From NCBI GenBank assembly GCA_045544835.1, contig JAZPZS010000075.1, positions 1-5,611 on the forward strand: a stretch of 5,611 bases of DNA, given 5' to 3'. Below, piece after piece: positions 1 to 5,471 of this stretch (its first letter is position 1; the number at the start of each line of letters is the position of its first letter). Both the position numbers and the translations under genes were made by a program. The notes under the pieces are model-generated. The model saw nothing but the letters and a program-made list of their open reading frames with translations. It was not told the DNA's origin and searched no databases. This DNA comes from UBA1189 sp045544835 (GTDB taxonomy: Bacteria; Bacteroidota; Bacteroidia; Bacteroidales; Bacteroidaceae).

Positions 1-599
1 CCGTTCTCCCCATCGAAGTAGTTGAAGATAGCCGAGTCGTACAGTGAAGATACGCCGAACGCCTCCTTGGCAAACCATACGCGCTCCTCGAGTGTAGTCT
101 GCGCACCCTTATTGCGGAGGATATCAGCAAGCGCTGCATACTGGTCCTTGCTGGCAACGATGACCACATCCTTGTGGTTCTTGGCGGCTGCACGGATGAG
201 TGAGATGCCGCCTATGTCAATCTTCTCGATGATAGCCTCGTGCGAAGCGCCCGATGCCACGGTAGCCTCAAAGGGATAGAGGTCTACGATCACGAGGTCG
301 ATCTCAGGAATCTCGTAGTTGACCATCTGCACTTGATCGCCCTCATTGTCGCGACGGCCAAGAATACCACCAAACACCTTGGGGTGAAGGGTCTTCACAC
401 GGCCGCCAAGGATTGAAGGATAGCCTGTCAAATCCTCTACACGCTGACAGGGAACACCCAGCGATTCAATGAACTCTTGGGTTCCGCCTGTAGAAAGCAA
501 CTGCACGCCCTCCTTATGGAGCGTGGTGATGATCTCGTCCAATCCGTCCTTGTGGAATACCGAAACAAGGGCAGTTTTCATCTTTTTGTTGTCCGACAT
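1..599 (-). CDS. purH: PurH, bifunctional AICAR formyltransferase / IMP cyclohydrolase (N-terminal part, cut by window edge)
   Basis: This enzyme catalyses the last two steps of de novo IMP synthesis in the cytoplasm: AICAR to FAICAR (C-terminal domain, outside the window) and FAICAR to IMP (N-terminal MGS-like cyclohydrolase domain, present here). The window holds 199 complete codons of a protein usually a little over 500 residues long, so the truncation is only the window edge. Visible family motifs are STGGT at residues 36-40, the ILGGRVKTLHPK block at 63-74 followed by FGGIL, DLVIVDLYPF at 101-110, and EKIDIGGISLIRAAAKN at 125-141. The chosen start is the ATG at 599 (MSDNKKMKTALVSV); a second in-frame ATG at 581 (residue 7) is possible. 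No Shine-Dalgarno sequence precedes it, only an A/T-rich stretch, as is usual in Bacteroidota. It lies downstream of the asnS terminator and has its own promoter candidate, so it is probably a separate transcript. PurB, which supplies AICAR, is encoded three genes upstream. Identification is very secure. Confidence 0.97.
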   Translation of the reverse strand, partial: MSDNKKMKTALVSVFHKDGLDEIITTLHKEGVQLLSTGGTQEFIESLGVPCQRVEDLTGYPSILGGRVKTLHPKVFGGILGRRDNEGDQVQMVNYEIPEIDLVIVDLYPFEATVASGASHEAIIEKIDIGGISLIRAAAKNHKDVVIVASKDQYAALADILRNKGAQTTLEERVWFAKEAFGVSSLYDSAIFNYFDGEN

Positions 600-643
600 T
601 ATTCTGTTTTTTAAGTTATTATTTCAATGAAAATATTAGTGTA

Positions 644-674
644 CAAATTTAGTGTAAAAAATCGATTATCCGAA
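644..674 (-). promoter_or_regulatory. Candidate Bacteroidota-type promoter of purH
   Basis: On the minus strand a perfect TAnnTTTG -7 element (TAAATTTG) lies at 651-644. Nineteen bases upstream is TTCG (674-671), one mismatch from the -33 TTTG consensus of the Bacteroidota housekeeping sigma factor. This would start transcription near 636-641, giving a leader of about 40 nt before the purH ATG at 599. It lies between the asnS terminator and purH, where a promoter is expected. The 8-bp direct repeat TTAGTGTA (+ strand, 636-643 and 649-656, 13 bp apart) overlaps both edges of the -7 element and could be a regulator site. The motif match and spacing are seen in the sequence; activity is inferred. 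Confidence 0.62.
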
Positions 675-761
675 GACAATATTCATTAATTTATATTGTT
701 TCGTGTGAGAAAATTTACACAACGATAAAAAGGACTTCCCTACATGTAAAATTCGGACACA

Positions 762-792
762 TAAAAAGAGGATGTGCAATAGCACACCCTCT
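762..792 (-). terminator. Intrinsic terminator after asnS
   Basis: Read on the minus strand, AGAGGGTGTGC (792-782), a four-base TATT loop and GCACATCCTCT (777-767) form an 11-bp stem followed by a T-run (767-763). One pair is G:U in the minus-strand RNA but would be an A·C mismatch in a plus-strand RNA, so the structure favours minus-strand transcription. It starts 22 bp after the asnS stop codon and is the strongest terminator in the window. It probably ends the purB-rluB-asnS unit and insulates purH. Confidence 0.92.
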
Positions 793-814
793 AATAATTG
801 CAGATATAAAGATA

Positions 815-2218
815 TTAGAAGTTCGCGTTGTTCGGCGTACGGGGGAAGGGGATGACATCACGAATGTTGGTCATACCTGTCACGAAGAGCAGCAAACGCT
901 CGAAGCCGAGGCCGAAGCCCGAGTGGGGGCAGGTACCATACTTGCGGGTGTCGAGATACCACCACATATCCTTCATGGGGATACCCAACTCCTCAACGCG
1001 AGCGAGCAGCTTGTCATAGTCGGCCTCACGCTCTGAGCCACCAATAATCTCGCCAATCTTGGGGAAGAGCACGTCCATGGCACGTACGGTCTTGCCATCC
1101 TCGTTCTGCTTCATGTAGAAGGCCTTGATCTCCTTGGGATAGTCGGTAAGGATAACGGGACGCTTGAAGTGCTCCTCCACGAGGTAGCGCTCGTGCTCCG
1201 ATGCAAGGTCGGCACCCCAGAATACGGGGAACTCAAACTTATGACCCTTGGCTACGGCATCCTCGAGAATCTTGACACCCTCGGTATAGGGCAGGCGCAC
1301 GAACTCCTCCTTGATGACACCTTCGAGACGGGCGATAAGCTCCTTGTCAAACATGTCGTTGAGGAACTTCACATCGTCGTAACAATGCTCAAGTGCCCAG
1401 CGTACGCAGTGCTTGATGAAGTCCTCGGCAAGCTGCATGTTGTCGTTGATATCGTTGAAGGCAACCTCAGGCTCGATCATCCAGAACTCGGCAAGATGAC
1501 GCGGAGTGTTGGAGTTCTCGGCACGGAAGGTAGGGCCAAAGGTATAGATGGCACCAAGTGCTGTTGCAGCAAGCTCGCCTTCGAGCTGGCCCGATACGGT
1601 GAGCGAGGCCTGCTTGCCGAAGAAGTCGCTGTCATAGTTGATACTGCCGTTCTCGTCCTTCTTCAGGTCGTAGAGGTTCATGGTGGTTACCTGGAACATC
1701 TGACCAGCACCCTCACAGTCCGAAGCGGTGATGATGGGGGTGTGGAAGTAGAAGAAGCCACGCTCGTGGAAGAACTGGTGGATGGCAATGGCCATATTGT
1801 GGCGGATGCGGTAGACGGCACCGAAAGTGTTGGTACGGGGACGCAGATGAGCAATCTCGCGGAGGAACTCCATGGAGTGGCCCTTCTTCTGCAGAGGATA
1901 AGTGTTATCGCACTCGCCCAACACCTCAATCTCACGTGCCTGAATCTCGGCTGCCTGGCCAGCACCAACCGACTGTACCAATTCGCCATTGATGCTCAGG
2001 CAAGCACCGGTGGTAATCTTCTTGAGCATCTCCTCGTCAAAGTTGGCAAGGTCCACTACAATCTGTATATTCTTGATGGTAGAACCGTCGTTCAGTGCAA
2101 TGAAGTTTACCTGCTTACTGCCACGACGGGTACGTACCCATCCTTTCACGTTGACCATAGCACCGAAGTCGGTACGCTTCAGGAGGTCAACAATACGTGT
2201 TCTGATGATTGTGTCCAT
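815..2218 (-). CDS. asnS: Asparaginyl-tRNA synthetase AsnS
   Basis: This cytoplasmic class IIb aminoacyl-tRNA synthetase charges tRNA-Asn with asparagine using ATP. At 467 residues it is the normal bacterial length and looks complete. The N-terminal OB-fold anticodon-binding domain occupies roughly residues 18-105 (VKGWVRTRRGSKQVNFIALNDG). The catalytic domain shows class II motif 1 around 142-163, the QASLTVSGQLEGE block at 203-215, motif 2 with FRAENSNTPRHLAEFWMIEPE at 231-251, and motif 3 with GFGLGFERLL at 434-443 near the C-terminus (IRDVIPFPRTP at 452-462). The RHLAEF stretch and the very short C-terminal tail fit AsnRS rather than the related AspRS or LysRS. The ATG at 2218 is preceded by an A-rich stretch (AAGAAGTAAGAT) with no strong Shine-Dalgarno sequence. 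I see no TAnnTTTG promoter in the 143-bp gap upstream, so it is probably co-transcribed with rluB. Its 3' end has a strong terminator. Nothing in the protein looks abnormal. Confidence 0.98.
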   Translation of the reverse strand: MDTIIRTRIVDLLKRTDFGAMVNVKGWVRTRRGSKQVNFIALNDGSTIKNIQIVVDLANFDEEMLKKITTGACLSINGELVQSVGAGQAAEIQAREIEVLGECDNTYPLQKKGHSMEFLREIAHLRPRTNTFGAVYRIRHNMAIAIHQFFHERGFFYFHTPIITASDCEGAGQMFQVTTMNLYDLKKDENGSINYDSDFFGKQASLTVSGQLEGELAATALGAIYTFGPTFRAENSNTPRHLAEFWMIEPEVAFNDINDNMQLAEDFIKHCVRWALEHCYDDVKFLNDMFDKELIARLEGVIKEEFVRLPYTEGVKILEDAVAKGHKFEFPVFWGADLASEHERYLVEEHFKRPVILTDYPKEIKAFYMKQNEDGKTVRAMDVLFPKIGEIIGGSEREADYDKLLARVEELGIPMKDMWWYLDTRKYGTCPHSGFGLGFERLLLFVTGMTNIRDVIPFPRTPNNANF

Positions 2219-2236
2219 ATCTTACTTCTTTTATTT

Positions 2237-2352
2237 GTAGTTAAAGGGAGTTAAAGGGAGATAGTCGCTTCGCGCCTTGGGGAGATAAAGCCAATTGTTT
2301 TTCGCGCGGGGTAACTATTGGCATTTAACTCCATTTATCTCCTTTTATCTCC
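2237..2352. repeat. Inverted array of GGAGWTAAA decamers with a hairpin core, between rluB and asnS
   Basis: The gap between rluB and asnS holds copies of a roughly 10-bp unit, GGAG(A/T)TAAAn. Plus-strand copies are 2237-2246 (one mismatch: GTAGTTAAAG), 2247-2256, a partial copy at 2257-2263, and 2281-2290. Three tandem copies lie inverted at 2323-2332, 2333-2342 and 2343-2352. At the centre GCCAAT (2290-2295) is inverted as ATTGGC (2317-2322). This extends into GGAGATAAA (2281-2289) against TTTAACTCC (2324-2332), giving a stem of about 15 bp with one bulge and one mismatch across 2281-2332. TTCGCGC also occurs twice (2269-2275 and 2301-2307). The stem lacks a T-run after it, so I do not call it a terminator. 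It may be a dispersed intergenic repeat of this lineage or a structured spacer that tunes rluB/asnS mRNA. Function is unknown. Confidence 0.8.
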
Positions 2353-2361
2353 ATAAATTAA

Positions 2362-3771
2362 TTACTCATACGCTCCCATGCGCAGCATGTTGACCTCCTT
2401 CTCGGTAAGGAAGCGCCAGTCGCCACGGCGAACGTTCTTCTTGGTGAGTCCGGCAAACTGTACGCGGTCGAGACGCAATACACGGTAGCCCACTGCCTCG
2501 AACATACGACGTACGATACGGTTGCGGCCACTGTGGATCTCTACACCTACGAGTGATTTGTCGGTGTCAGAGGTATAACTGATCTCGTCGGCATGAATCT
2601 CGCCATCCTCAAGCTGTACGCCAGTAGCCAACTGCTCCATATCGGCAGCGGTTAGGTTCTTGTCAAGACGCACGTGATAGATCTTCTTCTTCAGGAAACG
2701 GGGATGTGTCAGTTTTGATGCCAACTCGCCATCATTCGTGAGCAGGAGCACACCTGTGGTATTGCGGTCGAGACGGCCTACGGGATAGATACGCTCCTTA
2801 CAAGCACCCTTCACGAGGTCCATCACGGTCTTGCGATCCTGAGGATCCTCTACGGTGGTCACATAATCCTTCGGTTTATTGAGCAAGATATAAATCTTGC
2901 GCTCAATGCTGATGGTCTGGTCGTGGAAACGCACCTCATCGCCACGCTTCACCTTGGTGCCGAGCTCGGTCACTACCTGTCCGTTAACGGTCACTACACC
3001 AGCAGTAATGAAATCGTCAGCCTCGCGGCGTGAACATACGCCAGCATTGGCGAGATATTTATTCAAGCGGATTGGTTCGTTGGGATCTTTCAGTTCCTCA
3101 CGATACTGGATCTGCTTCTTCTTGCTATATTTATTGTCACCGAAGCCTCCCTTCTTCTTGAAGCCACCTGCGGCAGGACGCTGACCATAGCCTCCCTCTC
3201 GATTAAAACGGGGACGCTGAGCATAGCTACCCTCGCCACCTTCACGGTTGTAGCGCGGACGGAATGCGTTTTCGGCATCAGAGTTCCATGAGTTGCCCGG
3301 TTCAGGACGATCATACGAAGGACGGCTATAGGGCTTGTTCACCGGACGATAGCTATTACCTTCTCCATCATTGAAACGACGACGGCTGTAATCGCTATTG
3401 TAGCTATTGTTACGGCTGTAAGTACGCTCACCATTATAAGAACGCTCTGAATTGTATGAACGTTCGCCATTGTACTGACGTTCTCCATCGAAGTTGCGCT
3501 CACGATTGAAACGGGGGCGGTTGCCATCAAAATTAGGGTTAAAAGAGCTACGCTGCGGACGCTCTACTTTAGCATAACGGGGTGCACCCTCCTCGCGATT
3601 GAAGCGGGGACGCTGTGGGCGTGTGGTGCCATCGGCGTTTCTCACGAAACGCTGTCTGGGCGCACGGTGACCATCGTTGTTCCAACTGTTTTCGCGGTTG
3701 TACGAACTGCGTTCGTTACCGCCATTCTCTGATTCGAATCCCTCGAATCGGTTTACATTGTCTGTAGTCAT
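2362..3771 (-). CDS. rluB: RsuA/RluB-family 23S rRNA pseudouridine synthase with a long disordered N-terminal extension
   Basis: The C-terminal half is a pseudouridine synthase of the RsuA/RluB/RluE/RluF family, which isomerises specific uridines in ribosomal RNA, most likely 23S. An S4 RNA-binding domain lies at about residues 234-281 (IRLNKYLANAGVCSRREADDFI). The catalytic domain follows, with the signature GRLDRNTTGVLLLTNDGEL at 332-350, where D335 is the expected catalytic aspartate, and the C-terminal block SGRNRIVRRMFEAVGYRVLRLDRV at 414-437. The first ~233 residues are low complexity, rich in R, N, Y, G, S and E. They contain four RPR[FY]NRE motifs (54-60, 85-91, 171-177, 186-192) and a six-residue tandem repeat (92-127), ending in a Lys-rich stretch (205-219). 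Typical RluB proteins are about 240-300 residues, so at 469 this one is nearly doubled. From memory, long basic extensions of this kind are common in Bacteroidota homologues. The start is the ATG at 3771; the reading frame stays open through the extension and no other in-frame ATG lies near the S4 domain. RluB is the best-fitting symbol, but the target uridine cannot be read from sequence. Confidence 0.93.
   Translation of the reverse strand: MTTDNVNRFEGFESENGGNERSSYNRENSWNNDGHRAPRQRFVRNADGTTRPQRPRFNREEGAPRYAKVERPQRSSFNPNFDGNRPRFNRERNFDGERQYNGERSYNSERSYNGERTYSRNNSYNSDYSRRRFNDGEGNSYRPVNKPYSRPSYDRPEPGNSWNSDAENAFRPRYNREGGEGSYAQRPRFNREGGYGQRPAAGGFKKKGGFGDNKYSKKKQIQYREELKDPNEPIRLNKYLANAGVCSRREADDFITAGVVTVNGQVVTELGTKVKRGDEVRFHDQTISIERKIYILLNKPKDYVTTVEDPQDRKTVMDLVKGACKERIYPVGRLDRNTTGVLLLTNDGELASKLTHPRFLKKKIYHVRLDKNLTAADMEQLATGVQLEDGEIHADEISYTSDTDKSLVGVEIHSGRNRIVRRMFEAVGYRVLRLDRVQFAGLTKKNVRRGDWRFLTEKEVNMLRMGAYE
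3391..3498 (-). repeat. 18-bp coding tandem repeats in the rluB N-terminal extension
   Basis: Six consecutive six-residue units occupy residues 92-127 of the pseudouridine synthase: RNFDGE, RQYNGE, RSYNSE, RSYNGE, RTYSRN, NSYNSD. The four units from RQYNGE to RTYSRN start with the same CGT Arg codon, but the Tyr, Asn-Gly and Glu codons vary (TAC/TAT, GGC/GGT, GAA/GAG). The units have therefore diverged mainly at silent positions while keeping the peptide pattern. This suggests an old duplication held by selection on composition rather than a recent slippage event. Confidence 0.8.
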
Positions 3772-3772
3772 A

Positions 3773-3813
3773 ATGATTTGTTCTTTTCCTGCCTCGCGGC
3801 AGATGATTTGTTC
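3773..3813 (-). promoter_or_regulatory. Repeat-flanked GNRA hairpin in the rluB 5' leader
   Basis: Read on the minus strand, an exact 11-bp direct repeat GAACAAATCAT occurs at 3813-3803 and again at 3783-3773, the second copy ending one base before the rluB ATG. Between them CTGCC and GGCAG (3802-3798 and 3793-3789) form a 5-bp stem closed by a GCGA tetraloop of the GNRA class. The hairpin ends 17 bp upstream of the start codon, so it sits where an initiating ribosome would bind. The repeat and stem are seen directly. A role in translation initiation or as a protein or RNA binding site is inference. Confidence 0.5.
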
Positions 3814-3884
3814 CTTTTTTGATTAAGGGCTTGTTAAGGTTCCTACTATTTATGGATTATGAAGCAAACAGCTGTTCGCCTCTG

Positions 3885-3912
3885 TCATCTTTCAACTTTC
3901 ATCTTTCAACTT
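3885..3912. repeat. Two exact tandem copies of a 14-bp unit downstream of purB
   Basis: TCATCTTTCAACTT is repeated exactly at 3885-3898 and 3899-3912, ending 3 bp before the purB stop codon complement (3916-3918). Each unit is itself two similar heptamers, TCATCTT and TCAACTT. It lies in the 144-bp gap between purB and rluB and would be the first transcribed sequence after purB. No stable hairpin with a T-run accompanies it. It looks like a short intergenic heptamer array; its function is unknown. Confidence 0.85.
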
Positions 3913-3915
3913 GGC

Positions 3916-5262
3916 TTACACTCCCGTGTAGTTCCAAGGAGCAATCTCCTTAAGTTCGGCCTTTACGGCATCGTTTACGTCAAGGCCATCGATAAACTCT
4001 TGCATCGACTCGGCAGTCACAGCAGCGTTGGTGCGGGTGAGCGCCTTCAATGCTTCGTAGGGGTTGGGATAGCCCTCACGACGGAGGATGGTCTGTATGG
4101 CCTCAGCAGCCACGTTCCAGCTATTGTCAAGGTCGCGACGGATGGCGCTCTCATTGAGGAGCAGCTTGCCGAGTCCCTTGAGCGAGCTCTGGATGGCAAT
4201 GGCGATATGACCGAAGGGCACACCGACGTTGCGGAGCACCGTAGAGTCGGTAAGGTCACGCTGCAGGCGGCTGATGGGGAGTTTGCTTGCCAAGTGCTCA
4301 AGGATGGCATTGGCGATACCAAGGTTACCTTCGGCATTCTCGAAGTCGATGGGGTTCACCTTGTGGGGCATAGCACTTGAGCCTACCTCACCAGCCTTAA
4401 TCTTCTGCTTGAAGTACTCCATGGAGATGTACTGCCAGAAGTCGCGGTTCATATCGATCATGATGGTATTGATGCGCTTGAGGGCATCGAAAATACCGGC
4501 CAAGTAGTCGTAGTTAGATATCTGTGTGGTATACTGCTCGCGCTGTAGGCCGAGATACTCGGCCACGAAGCGGTTGCCCACAGCCTTCCAGTCGTGCTGG
4601 GGATAGGCCACGTGGTGAGCATTGTAGTTGCCGGTAGCACCGCCAAACTTGGCCGTGATGGGGCAAGCCTTGAGCACGGCAAGCTGCTGCTCCAGTCGAT
4701 AGGCAAACACGCGTACCTCCTTGCCCAAGCGAGTGGGCGAAGCGGGCTGGCCGTGGGTCTTGGCCAGCATGGGGATAGCATCCCACTCGTCGGCATACGT
4801 ATTGAGCTGTGCGATGAGCTGTTCAATAAGGGGGTAATACACATCGGCTAATGCCTCTTTCACAGAGAGGGGCACCGAGGTGTTGTTGATGTCCTGTGAG
4901 GTAAGGCCGAAGTGCACGAATTCCTTGAACGGGATAAGTGCGGATTCCTTGTCAAACTGCTCCTTGATGAAGTACTCCACAGCCTTCACATCATGGTTAG
5001 TAACGCTCTCAATCTCCTTCACGCGAGCTGCATCAGCTTCAGAGAAGTTTGTATAGATGCTACGCAAGTAGGGGAAAAAGCTCTTGTCGACACCCTGCAG
5101 CTGAGGCAAGGGAAGCTCGCAAAGCATGATGAAATACTCGATCTCTACACGTACGCGATAACGGATAAGGGCGTACTCAGAAAAATACTCGGCCAACGAT
5201 GCGGTCTTGCTATGATAACGACCATCGATGGGCGAAACTGCAGTCAGAATGTCTAAATTCAT
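3916..5262 (-). CDS. purB: Adenylosuccinate lyase PurB
   Basis: PurB is a cytoplasmic homotetrameric lyase of the fumarase/aspartase superfamily. It acts twice in purine synthesis: SAICAR to AICAR plus fumarate, and adenylosuccinate to AMP plus fumarate. The 448-residue length is normal for the E. coli-like PurB type. Visible signatures are SPIDGRY at 10-16, the TSQDINNT block at 121-128, KTHGQPASPTRLGKE at 168-182 with the conserved catalytic-region His170, and the superfamily signature GSSAMPHKVNPIDFENAEGN at 294-313, whose serines lie in the mobile active-site loop. The C-terminal NVAAEAIQTILRREGYPNPYE region (383-403) is also typical. The start is the ATG at 5262, giving MNLDILTAVSPIDGRY; no Shine-Dalgarno sequence is seen. 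It is the first gene after a terminator and a promoter element, so it probably heads the purB-rluB-asnS unit. Its AICAR product is the substrate of PurH, encoded farther down the same strand. No abnormal residues were noticed. Confidence 0.98.
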   Translation of the reverse strand: MNLDILTAVSPIDGRYHSKTASLAEYFSEYALIRYRVRVEIEYFIMLCELPLPQLQGVDKSFFPYLRSIYTNFSEADAARVKEIESVTNHDVKAVEYFIKEQFDKESALIPFKEFVHFGLTSQDINNTSVPLSVKEALADVYYPLIEQLIAQLNTYADEWDAIPMLAKTHGQPASPTRLGKEVRVFAYRLEQQLAVLKACPITAKFGGATGNYNAHHVAYPQHDWKAVGNRFVAEYLGLQREQYTTQISNYDYLAGIFDALKRINTIMIDMNRDFWQYISMEYFKQKIKAGEVGSSAMPHKVNPIDFENAEGNLGIANAILEHLASKLPISRLQRDLTDSTVLRNVGVPFGHIAIAIQSSLKGLGKLLLNESAIRRDLDNSWNVAAEAIQTILRREGYPNPYEALKALTRTNAAVTAESMQEFIDGLDVNDAVKAELKEIAPWNYTGV

Positions 5263-5299
5263 AATGTCTTAGAAACGTTTTTCGTGTCTTTCTATACCC

Positions 5300-5332
5300 A
5301 AAACAAGCATTGCATCCCTGCATGCCAATTTT
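5300..5332 (-). promoter_or_regulatory. 5'-proximal leader hairpin of the purB transcript
   Basis: In the minus-strand RNA, TGCA-GGGA-TGCA forms a core with a GNRA-class loop (5322-5311). A single bulged A is followed by GCA/TGC pairs (core plus these: 5325-5307). The stem can extend through G:U pairs and one T·T mismatch to AAAA/TTTT at 5332-5329 and 5303-5300. With the -7 element at 5347-5340 the RNA would start at about 5333-5337, so the hairpin would sit almost at the 5' end. The 3' arm TTGTTTT makes it somewhat terminator-like. It could stabilise the mRNA or act as an attenuator; both roles are inferred. Confidence 0.45.
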
Positions 5333-5339
5333 AAGGCTG

Positions 5340-5347
5340 CAAAGTTA
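5340..5347 (-). promoter_or_regulatory. Bacteroidota -7 promoter element upstream of purB
   Basis: TAACTTTG on the minus strand (5347-5340) matches TAnnTTTG perfectly, within a TGCAAAGTTACG context (+ strand) of the kind often seen before Bacteroidales genes. It lies between the terminator of the upstream gene and purB, with a predicted leader of about 75 nt. The -33 position is weak: 19 bp upstream the bases are TACG (5370-5367), only half matching TTTG. It may be a moderate or activator-aided promoter. Confidence 0.6.
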
Positions 5348-5400
5348 CGCTTTTTTATCCATATAACGTACGCGAAAGAGGGAAAGTTTATAAAATAACT

Positions 5401-5422
5401 AAAAATGCTCCAGACTTAGAGC
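5401..5422 (-). terminator. Intrinsic terminator after the DUF3467 gene
   Basis: On the minus strand GCTCTA (5422-5417), loop AGTC and TGGAGC (5412-5407) form a 6-bp stem followed by ATTTTT (5406-5401). One pair is U:G in the minus-strand RNA but would be a mismatch in a plus-strand RNA, which supports minus-strand use. It lies 49 bp after the stop codon of the upstream gene and separates it from the purB promoter. The stem is short but the T-run is clean. Confidence 0.78.
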
Positions 5423-5471
5423 TATCATTCCCCAAGAGCAGCCACATTGCCACACCTCTAACGACCAAGGC

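Noticed and set aside
1169..2254. A 361-codon open frame on the plus strand, opposite asnS
   Set aside because: It lies almost entirely antisense to asnS, an unmistakable and complete gene. Its peptide shows no recognisable domain and looks like a complement-of-codon-bias product (many Leu, Val, Glu and His). No promoter element is seen for it.
2281..2332. The gap hairpin as a rho-independent terminator for rluB
   Set aside because: The stem is long and imperfect, with a 21-base loop, and no T-run follows it on the minus strand. It is better described as part of the repeat array.
2237..2352. An insertion sequence remnant or complete MITE between rluB and asnS
   Set aside because: No flanking target-site duplication or defined terminal inverted repeat could be identified, and there is no transposase fragment. 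The structure is internal decamer repetition, so I list it only as a repeat.
3090..3530. Other-frame open frames within the low-complexity part of rluB, as a sign of a frameshifted or split gene
   Set aside because: The rluB frame is continuous from the ATG at 3771 to the stop at 2362 with a coherent peptide pattern. The alternative frames are by-products of the repetitive codons.
3840..3868. A promoter for rluB with TTTG at 3868-3865
   Set aside because: At 19 bp spacing the -7 position reads TAGGAACC, which keeps only the TA of TAnnTTTG. The match is too weak to call.
3859..4380. A 173-codon plus-strand open frame opposite the 3' end of purB
   Set aside because: It is antisense to the conserved PurB C-terminal region, has no recognisable family, and its start falls inside the intergenic repeat region.
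4458..4844. Overlapping minus-strand frames inside purB
   Set aside because: They are out of frame with the intact, motif-complete PurB and show no family features.
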